DNA of 64,000 nt from Vibrio hepatarius (GTDB lineage Bacteria; Pseudomonadota; Gammaproteobacteria; Enterobacterales; Vibrionaceae). The number at the start of each line of letters is the position of its first letter. The stretch's first letter is position 1. Below, one piece after another: positions 34,849-44,608 of this stretch. The translations under genes were made by a program, and so were the position numbers. The stretch lies in the NCBI RefSeq assembly GCF_018860525.1, contig NZ_JAHKPM010000029.1:1-64000 (forward strand). Reading direction: 5' to 3'. Below the pieces are notes generated by a model. It worked only from the letters and a program-made list of their open reading frames with translations, ran no database searches and was not told the origin of the DNA.

Positions 34849-37800
34849 CTAAGTTTTAATATTTTCATTGCCTACGTCGATTTGATCGGGGTCTAAAAAA
34901 CGTTTGGCGTAAGAGATATGCAAATCATGTTGGATAAATAAAGTGAAAAGGTCACCGTCTATATGTTTATTCGCTACCATATCTTCCATAATTGCAATGG
35001 CTTTACTTAACTTGAATGCTTTTTTATAGGGGCGGTCTGCGGCGGTTAAAGCTTCAAATATATCTGCAATGGCAAGAATTCTTTCTTTAACTGAAAGCTG
35101 GTCTTCACTTAGTTGGCGTGGATAGCCACGCCCAGCTAATGTTTCATGATGAGTGGTAGCAAGTCTAGGGACCTGTTTTAGATCATCAGGAAAAGGTAAG
35201 CTTTCTAACATTTTAATGCCGCTAACCATATGCTCATTGATTCGATAGCGATCTTCTTTGGTTAAGGTGCCCCTCAAAATAGAGAGGTTATAGATTTCAC
35301 CGTGGTCACTTAAGTACTCAGGTGCCTGCATGGTAATACCATAGTCATAACAAGGAGGGTGGAAGCGAGGTACTTTGTGTTCGGGTAAATCTTTAAGCAG
35401 CGTTTGTGTGGTTGAAGAAGTGGAGAGACGGTCTTTTTCCACTGGTGAGAGGCCAATAGTATCATCAAATTGTCGACACCAAGTTTGGGCGCCAATTTTC
35501 TTAAGATTTCTGATATCTTCATCAGATACGGGGCGATCGCCTGTGTTTAGTGAGGCGACAAAGGTAAACTCTTCTTGTAAGCGCGATTGTTGTGTCTTTA
35601 CCCATAACAAAACTTGATCTGCATCTTCGCCATTGTGTCTTTTCATGTAGCCTTTGAGAGCGACATCTCGCCATATAACTTCAAAGCGCATACGGATTTC
35701 GTGTAAGCGGTTGTAATTTGCTTCTAGCTTTGTCCCTTTATCGACGATGTATTCTGGGACAGTTATTTTTCCGCAATCGTGTAACCAAGCTGCCATTTGG
35801 AATTCACGCTTTTCCCGTTCTCCTTTAAAGTGGAAGGTGTCAAATGGTCCTTGAGTTGATGACTCGGCTGCTTCGGCTAGCATCATGGCAATCACGGGCA
35901 CTCGATTACAGTGACCCGCGGTATATGGTGATTTATCATCGATGGCTCTTGCGATAAGTTGAACAATAGAGTCAAGTAAGGCTTCTTGTTGCTTTTCATG
36001 CGCTTGCAATTGATTGGCCATCTCCTCGATAGAGTCTGACAACTGTGAGATTTCACGAATCCTGCTTTTGACTGGCTGTAACTGATCATAGTTACGCTGT
36101 TGAATTTTTCGGGTTTCATTTTTAAGCGACCGAATCGCTTGAATGATGGGGCTCCCAGATAGCCAAGCTAACCATAGCATTGGTAGCATAATTAAAGCGG
36201 AGATACCTGTGGCGTATAACACTTGGCGTACGACTTGGTTATGCAGTGCTGAAACAGGCAAAGTGATCGCTAAATATTCACTGGGGGAAGATGAACCTAC
36301 AGGTTGCAAATAAACATAAGTATTACCTGACTTCGTGGTGGTGTTCAGTAAACTACCTTGTTGCGAAGGAGAGGCCATCAGGTCGTAAAAAACAGCATGG
36401 GGTATCACTCGATGCTTGGTTGCGGCTGAGTTACCAAGCCATTTTGCGAGTAAGAAATCTTTCTGGGTGTCCTTAACTTTTTTGATGGCTCGATTGATAA
36501 TGGGCAGTAATTCAGCGTATCTCTTGTTGAGCGCGATATGAAATTCGGTCTCAAATCCTTGGTTAAAAGGGGCTATATCTTCAATGACGGTTACACCGTC
36601 GGTAAAATATTGGTGGACAGCGTGTTTAAGAATAGCGCTGCTGTCGATGAAACCACTGATTTTACCCGTTTTAAGAAGCGTCAAACCTTCGAACGAATCA
36701 TTGACTTCAATGATGTCGATGTTTGGGTAGTTTTTTTTAAGATTTGGGATAATAGACCAACCTGATAAGATGGCGACTTTATCGTCATTGAACGCACTAA
36801 GATCTTTAATATCGGTTAATGTATCTGAAACCAGAATGCCAAAAGGTAAAGTAAATATGGGATCACTGTAGACGCCTTGAGCATAGCCGTCTTTGTGATA
36901 TTGAAGGGAATGTAATGCGTCGAGTTTATCATTATTAAACTGATTGACCAATTCGCTCCAATCTAACCCATTACTAAATGCCCATTTTATGCCTGTCATT
37001 TGGCCGATCATTTTGACCATGTCAATCGCATAGCCTCTAGGCTCGCCAAGAACACTATAATCTATCGGTGCCCAGTTTCTTTGGTTGGAAATCCGTAAAG
37101 GGCTTAAGCTTTTGATTAGAGCTTTTTCTTGCTCAGTCATTGGTAGAGAGGGAAGTGTTGGTAGTGGTTTCTCTTTGAACGTTGGGTGAGTATCGGCTAG
37201 CATCTCACCAGTTTGGCGGAAAACATAAGCTTCACTTAGTTGCTGTGCAAAGGTTTGGTTGAGTATCGTGGAAAGGGTTGAGAGTAATACATCTATTCCT
37301 ATCACCGCTGTTCCTGCATTATTTTTGGTGGCATAAGTTTGGCCAGATACAGCAACTTGAGCAAAGATATAGGGTTCAGTTTTGATAATACCACCCGACT
37401 GGGCTTTTTGGTACCAAGGCCTTAAGGAAGGGAAGTATCCACTTAAGGTTTCTTGAGTTTTTCGTACCTTGAGATCGTGGCTAACAAAGGAAACGGTTTT
37501 CTTACGTTGTCCATCTCTAGCTTTTTTTACTGTGACCATCAGCCATTTGTCATCAGACTTTGCGTTTATATTTGATCTTAATGTTTGTTCTACATCCAAG
37601 TTAATTACTTGATAGAAGTCATCATCTTGAGTACCAAAAAACACACTATACAGTTCTGGAGTCGCTTCTAATGTGGCCAGAAATGCTGGTAACCATTGTT
37701 GATTATCATTTGAAGGTTCAATTACCTGAGCAAGTGTTGAGGCAATGTTACGCATTCGAGTATCAGTATCTTTCATATTATCACTGACATTTTCTGCGAC

Positions 37801-37962
37801 AGATGAAGACTCATCTAGCTGATGTTCTTCTAGGGTTTGATAGATAAAGTGATAGTGGATAGAGAGAGCTAAAGTTGCTGTAAGAGTCGCAACCAGTAAT
37901 AACAGCGACCCTATGGTGACCCGTATAGAGAAGGTCTGCTTATATGGCTTTTTCTGAGGCAT
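34849..37962 (-). CDS. membrane Cache / SBP_bac_3 / HD-GYP cyclic-di-GMP phosphodiesterase
   Basis: About 1037 residues from the ATG at 37962 (a TTG at 38013 is in frame, but no good ribosome site). Order: membrane segment about 15-35, Cache-like region about 40-265, a family-3 solute-binding domain about 285-530 (SPLRISNQRNWAPIDYSV, ending LLAKWLG), a second membrane segment about 580, HAMP, then HD-GYP with TAGHCNRVP, WLHDCGK and HHETLAGRGYP. About 150 residues are inserted between the HD and GYP halves. Likely hydrolyses cyclic di-GMP in response to a periplasmic amino-acid-like ligand. Confidence 0.88.
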   Translation of the reverse strand: MPQKKPYKQTFSIRVTIGSLLLLVATLTATLALSIHYHFIYQTLEEHQLDESSSVAENVSDNMKDTDTRMRNIASTLAQVIEPSNDNQQWLPAFLATLEATPELYSVFFGTQDDDFYQVINLDVEQTLRSNINAKSDDKWLMVTVKKARDGQRKKTVSFVSHDLKVRKTQETLSGYFPSLRPWYQKAQSGGIIKTEPYIFAQVAVSGQTYATKNNAGTAVIGIDVLLSTLSTILNQTFAQQLSEAYVFRQTGEMLADTHPTFKEKPLPTLPSLPMTEQEKALIKSLSPLRISNQRNWAPIDYSVLGEPRGYAIDMVKMIGQMTGIKWAFSNGLDWSELVNQFNNDKLDALHSLQYHKDGYAQGVYSDPIFTLPFGILVSDTLTDIKDLSAFNDDKVAILSGWSIIPNLKKNYPNIDIIEVNDSFEGLTLLKTGKISGFIDSSAILKHAVHQYFTDGVTVIEDIAPFNQGFETEFHIALNKRYAELLPIINRAIKKVKDTQKDFLLAKWLGNSAATKHRVIPHAVFYDLMASPSQQGSLLNTTTKSGNTYVYLQPVGSSSPSEYLAITLPVSALHNQVVRQVLYATGISALIMLPMLWLAWLSGSPIIQAIRSLKNETRKIQQRNYDQLQPVKSRIREISQLSDSIEEMANQLQAHEKQQEALLDSIVQLIARAIDDKSPYTAGHCNRVPVIAMMLAEAAESSTQGPFDTFHFKGEREKREFQMAAWLHDCGKITVPEYIVDKGTKLEANYNRLHEIRMRFEVIWRDVALKGYMKRHNGEDADQVLLWVKTQQSRLQEEFTFVASLNTGDRPVSDEDIRNLKKIGAQTWCRQFDDTIGLSPVEKDRLSTSSTTQTLLKDLPEHKVPRFHPPCYDYGITMQAPEYLSDHGEIYNLSILRGTLTKEDRYRINEHMVSGIKMLESLPFPDDLKQVPRLATTHHETLAGRGYPRQLSEDQLSVKERILAIADIFEALTAADRPYKKAFKLSKAIAIMEDMVANKHIDGDLFTLFIQHDLHISYAKRFLDPDQIDVGNENIKT

Positions 37963-38363
37963 GACTGTGTTCCAGGTTCGAGATTTTACTACCGCGATTG
38001 AACCACGGACCAAAGAGTATTTTGAAAAAAAGGCGCGTCGTAAGCCACTAGATAAAGTATCGACTTGCTTGACGTTGTTCTTTGGTCAACAAGCCTATCG
38101 AGTTATAAGAGTCACTCTAATCAATGTTGCTAACCTTATAAAATTAAAGACATGTTTTGGTTAATTTGCAAGGTAGAGTCATTAGCTTTTTGACAGTTGT
38201 GAAGTCAGTAGATTAAGACATGGTAGGCTAGTTAATGTTGATCATGTTCTGGGGTGTTTTATGATTTTAAAAGCCCCAAAACGTTTGTTTTGAGGCTTGG
38301 TATTTAGAAACTCATAAACTTATCAAGCGATGGTAAGTTTAATGGTTTGGACGCTTATTCGAC
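37963..38363. other. 401-bp region between the HD-GYP and symporter genes
   Basis: Holds the symporter terminator (38271-38298) and the promoter region of the HD-GYP gene. No additional gene seen. Confidence 0.5.
38271..38298 (-). terminator. terminator of the dicarboxylate symporter gene
   Basis: AAGCC-C-CAAAAC at 38271-38282 pairs with GTTTTG-A-GGCTT at 38287-38298, one mismatch, 4-nt loop. On the minus strand the stem runs into TTTTAAAAT. It lies 66 bp beyond the symporter stop. Confidence 0.7.
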
Positions 38364-39668
38364 TTAGGCTTTAGAGTGTTTTAGGCTCACTTGCTCTTCC
38401 TTTTCACCTGCAAGAGGGTCATTAAAGCGAGTTTCGTCTAGAGCACCTTCAGATTTAGCCACAATGACGGTAACCGCGTTATCACCGGTAATATTTACTG
38501 CTGTTCTTATCATATCAAGTAAGCGGTCAACACCCATGATTAAGGCAATACCTTCTAAAGGTAGACCCACTTGGTTCAAGACCATTGCAAGCATTACTAG
38601 ACCGACTCCGGGAACGCCCGCTGTACCAATTGAAGCTAGGGTAGCGGTTAAGATCACCATTAGGTAATCACCCATAGTAAGGTCAATGTTAAATGCTTGA
38701 GCGATAAATGCGGTGGCTACGCCTTGCATGATCGCTGTACCGTCCATGTTCACAGTAGCACCTAGTGGAATAGTGAACGAGGAAATACTGTTATCTACAC
38801 CCATACGATTTTTGGCCGTTTCCATCGAAACAGGAATCGTCGCGTTTGAAGAAGCCGTAGAGAAGGCGAACATGATCGCATCTTCCATTTTCTTCAAGAA
38901 GGTGATCGGGCTTAGTCCCGTGAAACCTTTTAGCATCAAACTGTATGTGACTAGACCGTGAAGAACCAAGGTTCCTGCCAGCACCAAGAAATACTCAGCA
39001 AGGTTCATGATTGCGCTCAAACCTAGGCCAGTAAACAACTTAGCCATTAGGAAGAACACACCGTAAGGAGCTAGGTTCATCAGTAACGCGACTAATTTCA
39101 TGATCACTTCGTTCAGATCAGAAAATACAGATGCGATTCTTTCACCTGCTTTACCAGCGGCGCTGATGGCGATACCAAACAATACTGCAAACACAATCAC
39201 CTGCAGAGTTTTACCTTCAGCCATAGAACTAATAGGGTTAGTCGGGAACATGTTAATAATAACTTGTCCCAGAGAAGGGGCTTCTGCTGATTTAAATGAA
39301 CTTACTGCGGTGAGATCGGCTCCAGCACCCGGCTGGAAGATACTACCCATAGTAAGAGCGAATGTGATGGCGATTGTCGTGGTCGCAATATAAAAAGCGA
39401 GTGTTTTACCACCCATTCGACCTAGAGTTGAAAGATCTTTAAGCGCGCTTGTTCCGCAGACTAGTGAAACAAATACGAGTGGTACAACAAGCATCTTCAA
39501 GCTGGCGACAAAAATCTGGCCACCAACGTCAAACAGTCCGTTGACTATATATGTGTCGACAAATCCGTTGTCGGCAAAAAGGCTGCGAATTGCAAATCCT
39601 GTCAAGATACCCGCTACCATACCTAAAATAACACGGCTAGTTAGCGACAGAGGTTTCTTGGTATTCAT
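38364..39668 (-). CDS. dicarboxylate/amino acid:cation symporter (DAACS family)
   Basis: Sodium- or proton-coupled importer for glutamate, aspartate or C4-dicarboxylates. 434 residues from the ATG at 39668 (AAGGAG upstream; the GTG at 39677 overlaps it). Family signatures: the serine-rich hairpin FAFSTASSNATIPVS, the cation site NMDGTAIMQG, and ASIGTAGVPGVG, then DRLLDMIRTAVNITGD near the end. A palindromic CRP-like site is upstream. Exact substrate not resolved. Confidence 0.92.
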   Translation of the reverse strand: MNTKKPLSLTSRVILGMVAGILTGFAIRSLFADNGFVDTYIVNGLFDVGGQIFVASLKMLVVPLVFVSLVCGTSALKDLSTLGRMGGKTLAFYIATTTIAITFALTMGSIFQPGAGADLTAVSSFKSAEAPSLGQVIINMFPTNPISSMAEGKTLQVIVFAVLFGIAISAAGKAGERIASVFSDLNEVIMKLVALLMNLAPYGVFFLMAKLFTGLGLSAIMNLAEYFLVLAGTLVLHGLVTYSLMLKGFTGLSPITFLKKMEDAIMFAFSTASSNATIPVSMETAKNRMGVDNSISSFTIPLGATVNMDGTAIMQGVATAFIAQAFNIDLTMGDYLMVILTATLASIGTAGVPGVGLVMLAMVLNQVGLPLEGIALIMGVDRLLDMIRTAVNITGDNAVTVIVAKSEGALDETRFNDPLAGEKEEQVSLKHSKA

Positions 39669-39776
39669 CGTGAACACTCCTTATAGTTATGCACCTTAAG
39701 TTCACTTCAAGGCGTTCTGGAGGGTATCAGGCGAAGCGAAGAATACGAACGTAAAATGTATTGTTAGATATATAGA

Positions 39777-39792
39777 TGTGATCAAGATCACT
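39777..39792. promoter_or_regulatory. candidate CRP binding site upstream of the symporter
   Basis: TGTGATCAAGATCACT matches TGTGA-N6-TCACA at nine of ten core bases, and GTGATC/GATCAC is a perfect inverted repeat. It is 109 bp upstream of the symporter start. CRP control of C4-dicarboxylate and glutamate uptake is common in enteric and Vibrio species. Confidence 0.6.
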
Positions 39793-40167
39793 ATAATGGA
39801 TCTAAATTTAACTTAGTGGTAACACTTTTTGCTGATTTTATTGTTGTTTTTAATTTTAATTTCACATAAAAAGCTATTTTAGTTTAAAAATAGACCATGA
39901 TTGCCATATTATTCGTCTTGTGAATGCTTATGGTGGACTATTTCTTATGTGAATAATAAATCACTGATTATTCACTTTTGCTTATTTTTAAAATGTGCTG
40001 TGTTGTGCTTATGGGGAAATTTTTGCTGATTGAACAGTCTTTTTTCGATGAAAAATAGCTTTCATCATTGTTTTTATTAATTAATTTTTTAAAAAATTGA
40101 TGATTTTTTTATTTTTGATGTGTGAATGTTATGTCGCATTTGTTTGCCTACTCAAGGGAGACTAAGA

Positions 40168-40221
40168 ATGCGTAAACCAGATAAGCGTTACTTTTGGGTG
40201 ATTAGTTGTTTTATTTGGTGA
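40168..40221 (+). pseudogene. possible small membrane-protein gene broken by a frameshift
   Basis: AAGGGAG precedes an ATG whose frame reads MRKPDKRYFWVISCFIW then TGA. Moving by one base at the T run near 40214-40216 lets the frame continue as GDIAVICFAYGLWSIIEY to a TGA at 40271-40273, giving a 34-residue protein with one membrane helix. This could be a degraded gene, a sequencing slip, or chance. Confidence 0.3.
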
Positions 40222-40373
40222 TATTGCTGTTATTTGTTTTGCTTATGGTTTGTGGTCGATTATTGAATACTGATAAGACATCATGGGTTGCTATAGTGGC
40301 AATAGATTATTCTACCCAGGCGGTCGCTTTTGATGTTTAATGTGGCCATTCGAAATATTGGGAAGATTGACTA

Positions 40374-40832
40374 ATGAAAATTTGGGTTGATGCTGATGCA
40401 TGCCCTGTTGTGATTCGAGATGTTTTGTTTCGAGCATCAGAGCGAACAGGCGTAGAAGTGACTTTGGTCGCAAATCAATTCATTCGCACACCGGCTTCAC
40501 CTAAGGTGACAATGTTGCAAGTGCAAGCTGGTTTTGATGTGGCGGATAATGAAATAGTTAAGCGTTGTGAAAAAGATGATTTAGTGATCACGAGTGATAT
40601 TCCACTGGCCGATGAAATTATTACTAAGGGCGGGCATGCACTGAGCTCTCGTGGTGAGTTATTTACCAAAGAGAATATTAAGTCACGGCTCAATATTCGA
40701 GATTTCATGGATACCATGCGCAGCAGTGGCGTGCAAACCGGCGGCCCAGCGCCTTTAAACCAAGCCGATAGACAGCAGTTCGCCAATCATTTAGATAAGT
40801 GGCTTGTGCAAAGACAAAGAAGCCTCAACTAG
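40374..40832 (+). CDS. yaiI: YaiI/YqxD family protein (UPF0178)
   Basis: 152 residues, PIN-like or NYN-like fold of unknown function. The N-terminus [20 protein letters not shown] and the segment [15 protein letters not shown] near residue 62 are the family's hallmarks, as is the C-terminal [17 protein letters not shown]. Monocistronic. Conserved across proteobacteria; a nuclease activity has been suggested from the fold only. Confidence 0.92.
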   Translation: MKIWVDADACPVVIRDVLFRASERTGVEVTLVANQFIRTPASPKVTMLQVQAGFDVADNEIVKRCEKDDLVITSDIPLADEIITKGGHALSSRGELFTKENIKSRLNIRDFMDTMRSSGVQTGGPAPLNQADRQQFANHLDKWLVQRQRSLN

Positions 40833-41108
40833 CTTTAATTTGGGTGAGCTGACTAGCCAAAGTCTAGCGAACCCAATAGCGAAAGTAGAGACCCTGCCTC
40901 TAATGAGAGTGAACGGTATTAAAAGGGATAACTTTTTGAAATGTATGCGCTCATTGATTTCATGTTAAAGAAAATTTGCTTTAATCAGCTTTGGGGTAAA
41001 GCGATTAGGTACAGTGCGCTAAACCGCTTAAGTAAGATTAGAAAAAGTACCTTGAAACCTTAAGTACTTGTTATAGTTTTCTGACGTTAATAATAAATTT
41101 GTCTACTT

Positions 41109-41777
41109 CTACATAAAACTTAGATGAGTCATTTTGCACCCAGTGGTTTGCCCCCATCTAACCACACCTCGAAGATCTTGAGTGGCGTGTTGAGCGTAAA
41201 CTTCACTAGCAGTATTACCGAGAAGGGCTGGCTCGCAGCGCCTAACTGATGAAAGGTATTTAATACCTGCTCCGTGCTTCCAAGACATAGTAAAACGCTT
41301 TGAAAAGCCTTCACCTTTTACCCATTTCGAGAATTCGTCGCTGCTTAATTCAGAATATCTTTCAGCAATAACCTGAGACAAAATTATATTTTCTTCGTGA
41401 ACACCACCTTCGGCATTAATAAAACCCTGTACAATACCTTTCGTATCGTATTTGCAAACCAAAGTCGATGTATCGCCTCCCCAAGAATGACCATGTAGAA
41501 AGCAATTATGAATCTTTAGTTGCTCTAGAGCTTTTAAAATTCGCTTTGCTTGAGTTTTTGTTGAGTGGGAAACAACTGAAGCTGGTGAATAACCGTAACC
41601 ACATAGATCAAACATTATTAGGTTGTAGTTCGGCAGCCAGTCGAATGCATCCGCAAAACAAAGATGCGATTCGCCTAGACCGTGAATCAACACTAAAGTT
41701 TCTTGAGATTCTTTGAGTTCAGTAGACAAACAATAAAGCTGGTCACCATCAATATTTAACCATTTTTCTACTAGCAC
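41109..41777 (-). CDS. alpha/beta hydrolase, apparently ending early
   Basis: 222 residues from a GTG at 41777, with GAGGTG just upstream; the open frame continues to 41879 but those residues are Cys-rich and unlikely. Oxyanion region LVLIHGLGESH near residue 27 and nucleophile elbow HGHSWGGD near residue 95 are clear. No Asp-strand and final catalytic His are evident in the last 60 residues, so the protein seems about 40-60 residues short or its end has been replaced. Substrate unknown; may be a decaying gene. Confidence 0.65.
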   Translation of the reverse strand: MLVEKWLNIDGDQLYCLSTELKESQETLVLIHGLGESHLCFADAFDWLPNYNLIMFDLCGYGYSPASVVSHSTKTQAKRILKALEQLKIHNCFLHGHSWGGDTSTLVCKYDTKGIVQGFINAEGGVHEENIILSQVIAERYSELSSDEFSKWVKGEGFSKRFTMSWKHGAGIKYLSSVRRCEPALLGNTASEVYAQHATQDLRGVVRWGQTTGCKMTHLSFM

Positions 41778-42026
41778 GTTCACCTCGCATTTATAACTAA
41801 CAGAATTAAGATTTATCATAACTAATTCTGCACAAAACGAAAGAAACAACACTAACGGCATGCACCAACATCGGCACACAACCTATTTTCGGGCACTTAT
41901 GAGTTACAAGTATTGTTTAACTAGCAATAAAGGGTTATCAAGGATGTTGCAAAACCCGTATTTGAGTGGTCAATTAGATTGACCACTCAAAATATACTTC
42001 CGTGTAAAGTGTAAAATTTTCTCTAG

Positions 42027-43529
42027 TTAGTTACCCACACCACCGGTTTTCTCAGCCGGAGATTCAGGTGTTACTGGAGGCCACTCTTCAAATGTCGCTA
42101 AGTGCTGTTGAATAGTGGCTTGAGCAGGGCCAAATGCCCACATTTTTTGGCCCATCCACTTCAAGTACATTCCTGATTCTTCAGCTGCTCGCTCGTAAGG
42201 ATCACGGCGCAAGTTGAAAAGTAATGGTGCATTGAGTTCTTCTTTCGGGCCACTCCAACCGTGATTCTGAACTACAAAGTGCGCTTTCCAATCACCTACC
42301 CGAACGGCTTGCAGTTGGTCTCGCTCGTAGTAGTAAATCTCTTTACGACCCGACTCGCCATTTTCCATCAGCATATCGACTTGGTTGTAACCATCGAGGT
42401 GTGCTTTAAAACCTTCATAGCCTTTCAGCATTTTCTCTTTTAGGTCTGTTGGACCACCTGCTGCTGCAATCAGTGTTGGTAGCCAGTCCATACCGTCAAA
42501 GATACCATTTCCTACGCTACCTGCTGGAATTTTACCTGGCCAGCTAACCAATGCAGGAGCACGAACGCCACCTTCCCATGTTGTGCCTTTTTCGCCATGG
42601 AATGGTGTCATACCGCCATCTGGCCATGTCATAATTTCAGGGCCATTATCGGCAGTGAAAATAATGATGGTGTTATCTGCAATACCGAGCTCTTCCATTT
42701 TAGCGAGCATTTCACCGATATGATCATCTAGATCTTTCATCACTACTTCTTGCAATCCCCAACCATTCTTGCCAAGCATGGATTCATACTTTTCAGAAAG
42801 GTGTGTCCATACGTGACCTCGTGATGGGCAATACCAAGTAAAGAATGGTTTCTTCGCTTCAACGGCTCTTTCGATGAAGTTGATAGCGTGTTTGTTTACC
42901 TCATCATCCAGTGTGCGCATACGCTCAATCGACAGCGCGCCATCATCTTCAATCGTTTGTCCACCCTTACCATCAGCTCTTGAATAAATCACGTTGCGAG
43001 GTGCAAAATCATCCAGCGATCCATCTTTTGGCCAATCAGGATCTTCAGTGTATTCCATTGCATTCAAGTGATATAGCCAACCCCAATACTCATCAAAACC
43101 ATGCATTGTCGGTAGAAATTCATCTCGGTCACCTAAGTGGTTCTTACCAAACTGCCCCGTCATATAACCCATATTTTTAAGCATCTCAGGAAGCGTTGGG
43201 GTATCTGCGCTTAAACCCACAGGGCCTCCTGGCAAGCCAACCGAATGCATCCCCGTTCGCACAGGCAGTTGTCCTGTTAAGAATGCAGAACGCCCCGCGG
43301 TACACGATGGTTGTGCATAGTAATCGGTGAGTAGCATGCCCTTCTCGGCAATGCTATCGATGTTTGGTGTTTCACTGCTCATAACGCCGTTGTGATAAGC
43401 ACTCAGGTTTGAAATTCCGACATCATCGGTGAAGATAACGAAGATATTTGGTTGCTCATGAGCTGACCATGCTGAGAGCGAAAAGCTACTCAACAAATTC
43501 AGTATAAGAATATGGAAAACCTTTTTCAT
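42027..43529 (-). CDS. arylsulfatase (formylglycine-dependent sulfatase)
   Basis: 500 residues with signal peptide (cleavage near residue 23). The sulfatase signature C76-T-A-G-R (in PSCTAGRSAFLTGQ) supplies the formylglycine; metal ligands are D35/D36 in FTDDVG and FTADNGPE further on, and GYMTGQFGKNHLG is the second signature. Periplasmic or secreted. It needs an FGE-type or anaerobic sulfatase maturase, not present in the window. Its ATG overlaps the stop of an upstream DUF4345 fragment. Probable substrates are sulfated algal compounds. Confidence 0.92.
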   Translation of the reverse strand: MKKVFHILILNLLSSFSLSAWSAHEQPNIFVIFTDDVGISNLSAYHNGVMSSETPNIDSIAEKGMLLTDYYAQPSCTAGRSAFLTGQLPVRTGMHSVGLPGGPVGLSADTPTLPEMLKNMGYMTGQFGKNHLGDRDEFLPTMHGFDEYWGWLYHLNAMEYTEDPDWPKDGSLDDFAPRNVIYSRADGKGGQTIEDDGALSIERMRTLDDEVNKHAINFIERAVEAKKPFFTWYCPSRGHVWTHLSEKYESMLGKNGWGLQEVVMKDLDDHIGEMLAKMEELGIADNTIIIFTADNGPEIMTWPDGGMTPFHGEKGTTWEGGVRAPALVSWPGKIPAGSVGNGIFDGMDWLPTLIAAAGGPTDLKEKMLKGYEGFKAHLDGYNQVDMLMENGESGRKEIYYYERDQLQAVRVGDWKAHFVVQNHGWSGPKEELNAPLLFNLRRDPYERAAEESGMYLKWMGQKMWAFGPAQATIQQHLATFEEWPPVTPESPAEKTGGVGN

Positions 43530-43678
43530 AGAATGTCCTTTTTTGTTTCAGATTGCTCGTTATGAATCATTTTTAAACCAATTAGGCCAAAGCCAAGCTC
43601 AGATAAACGAAGAGAAATGCCATCCAATATCAAGCTAATGATCCGGCCAGCAGCCAAAGCCAAAACAGCGCCGAACAA
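43526..43678 (-). pseudogene. C-terminal remnant of a DUF4345-type membrane protein
   Basis: The minus-strand frame ending at 43526 reads FGAVLALAAGRIISLILDGI and then IGLKMIHNEQ, matching the last third of DUF4345 proteins (GRxxxLxLDG). A stop lies a few codons upstream of 43693, so no full N-terminus exists; only a TTG at 43678 could start it. Its TGA overlaps the arylsulfatase ATG (ATGA). A second frame here starts with ATG and TAAGGAT but stops after 22 codons. Most simply a truncated gene left in front of the sulfatase. Confidence 0.5.
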
Positions 43679-43837
43679 AATACAGGTTGTAGTTTCATAT
43701 CCTTACTCTTTTAATTTGGCTCTTTTCAAAAAACATAGTCTACAATCAATGATATACAAGTTGCATATTGAAATGGTGGGCAGTTAAGGTATGCATTCGC
43801 AATTGTGATATTTTACATCGAGGATAGGGATATCAAT

Positions 43838-44608
43838 ATGGCTAAATGGCGTTACCTACTCGCATCAGCATTGACTGTTAGTTCAACCATAAATGCGCAA
43901 GAAGCAAGTACACATGCGGACATAAAAAAGTGGCAACATAGCTTCGAAATCTACGCACTCGCACTCAATATCCGTGGAGATAGCACTATTGGTAATTTGT
44001 CTGCAGATGTCGATGTCGATCCATCTTTTATCATGGATCACCTTGATATGACGGCCATGGTGCGTTTAGAGGGGATCTATGACAATCAGTGGGGCTATTA
44101 CATTGATTACAGCTTCATGAAGCTAAGTGGAAAAACAAACTCAGTGTTAGATGCCAACCTAGAGATATTGAAAGGCAATCTTGATATCCGACAAGGTGTT
44201 TTAGATGTAAAAGGTTTTACGCGCAATCAATACGATTTTGGAATGATTGATTATCTGTTTGGACTTCGTTGGTGGGATAACGACATTGATGCCAAGCTTT
44301 ATGGTTCAGGTGGTCGACTAAGTGTCGACCGATCACTCGATGAAGATTGGATAGATTATCAAATAGGTGTGAGATGGATAACGCAGATCGATAAGGATTG
44401 GAGGTTTCATGCAACTATTGATGCAGGGATTGGTAGTGATACCGACTTTACCTCATCTCTTTTAACTGGTGTTCGATACCAGATAAACAGTTGGTCCGAC
44501 TTAAATGTTGCCTACAAATCGACCTGGGTTGATTACGAAAACAAAGGAAACTTTGAATACGACACAGCGTCACAGGGCTTTCTAATTGGTTGGACTGCAC
44601 ATTTCTAA
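43838..44608 (+). CDS. outer-membrane beta-barrel protein
   Basis: 256 residues from the ATG at 43838; an upstream in-frame ATG at 43805 would sit before the signal peptide. Signal peptide MAKWRYLLASALTVSSTINA, then alternating strands with aromatic girdles (WGYYIDYSFMKL, LFGLRWWDND, IDYQIGVRWITQ) and a C-terminal Phe, typical of outer-membrane barrels. Divergent from the arylsulfatase, with the shared upstream region. It might be a porin or stabilising protein for the sulfatase locus; function unknown. Confidence 0.7.
   Translation: MAKWRYLLASALTVSSTINAQEASTHADIKKWQHSFEIYALALNIRGDSTIGNLSADVDVDPSFIMDHLDMTAMVRLEGIYDNQWGYYIDYSFMKLSGKTNSVLDANLEILKGNLDIRQGVLDVKGFTRNQYDFGMIDYLFGLRWWDNDIDAKLYGSGGRLSVDRSLDEDWIDYQIGVRWITQIDKDWRFHATIDAGIGSDTDFTSSLLTGVRYQINSWSDLNVAYKSTWVDYENKGNFEYDTASQGFLIGWTAHF

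Larger units (their letters stand above)
39669..40373. other. 705-bp AT-rich intergenic region with possible small ORF
   Basis: Contains the CRP-like palindrome at 39777 and several long T-rich runs. A short ORF with AAGGGAG upstream lies at 40168-40221 (separate entry). Nothing else recognised. Confidence 0.5.

Noticed and set aside
40833..42026. Possible integron cassette around the truncated hydrolase
   Set aside because: No attC-like inverted repeats or core sites seen on either side.
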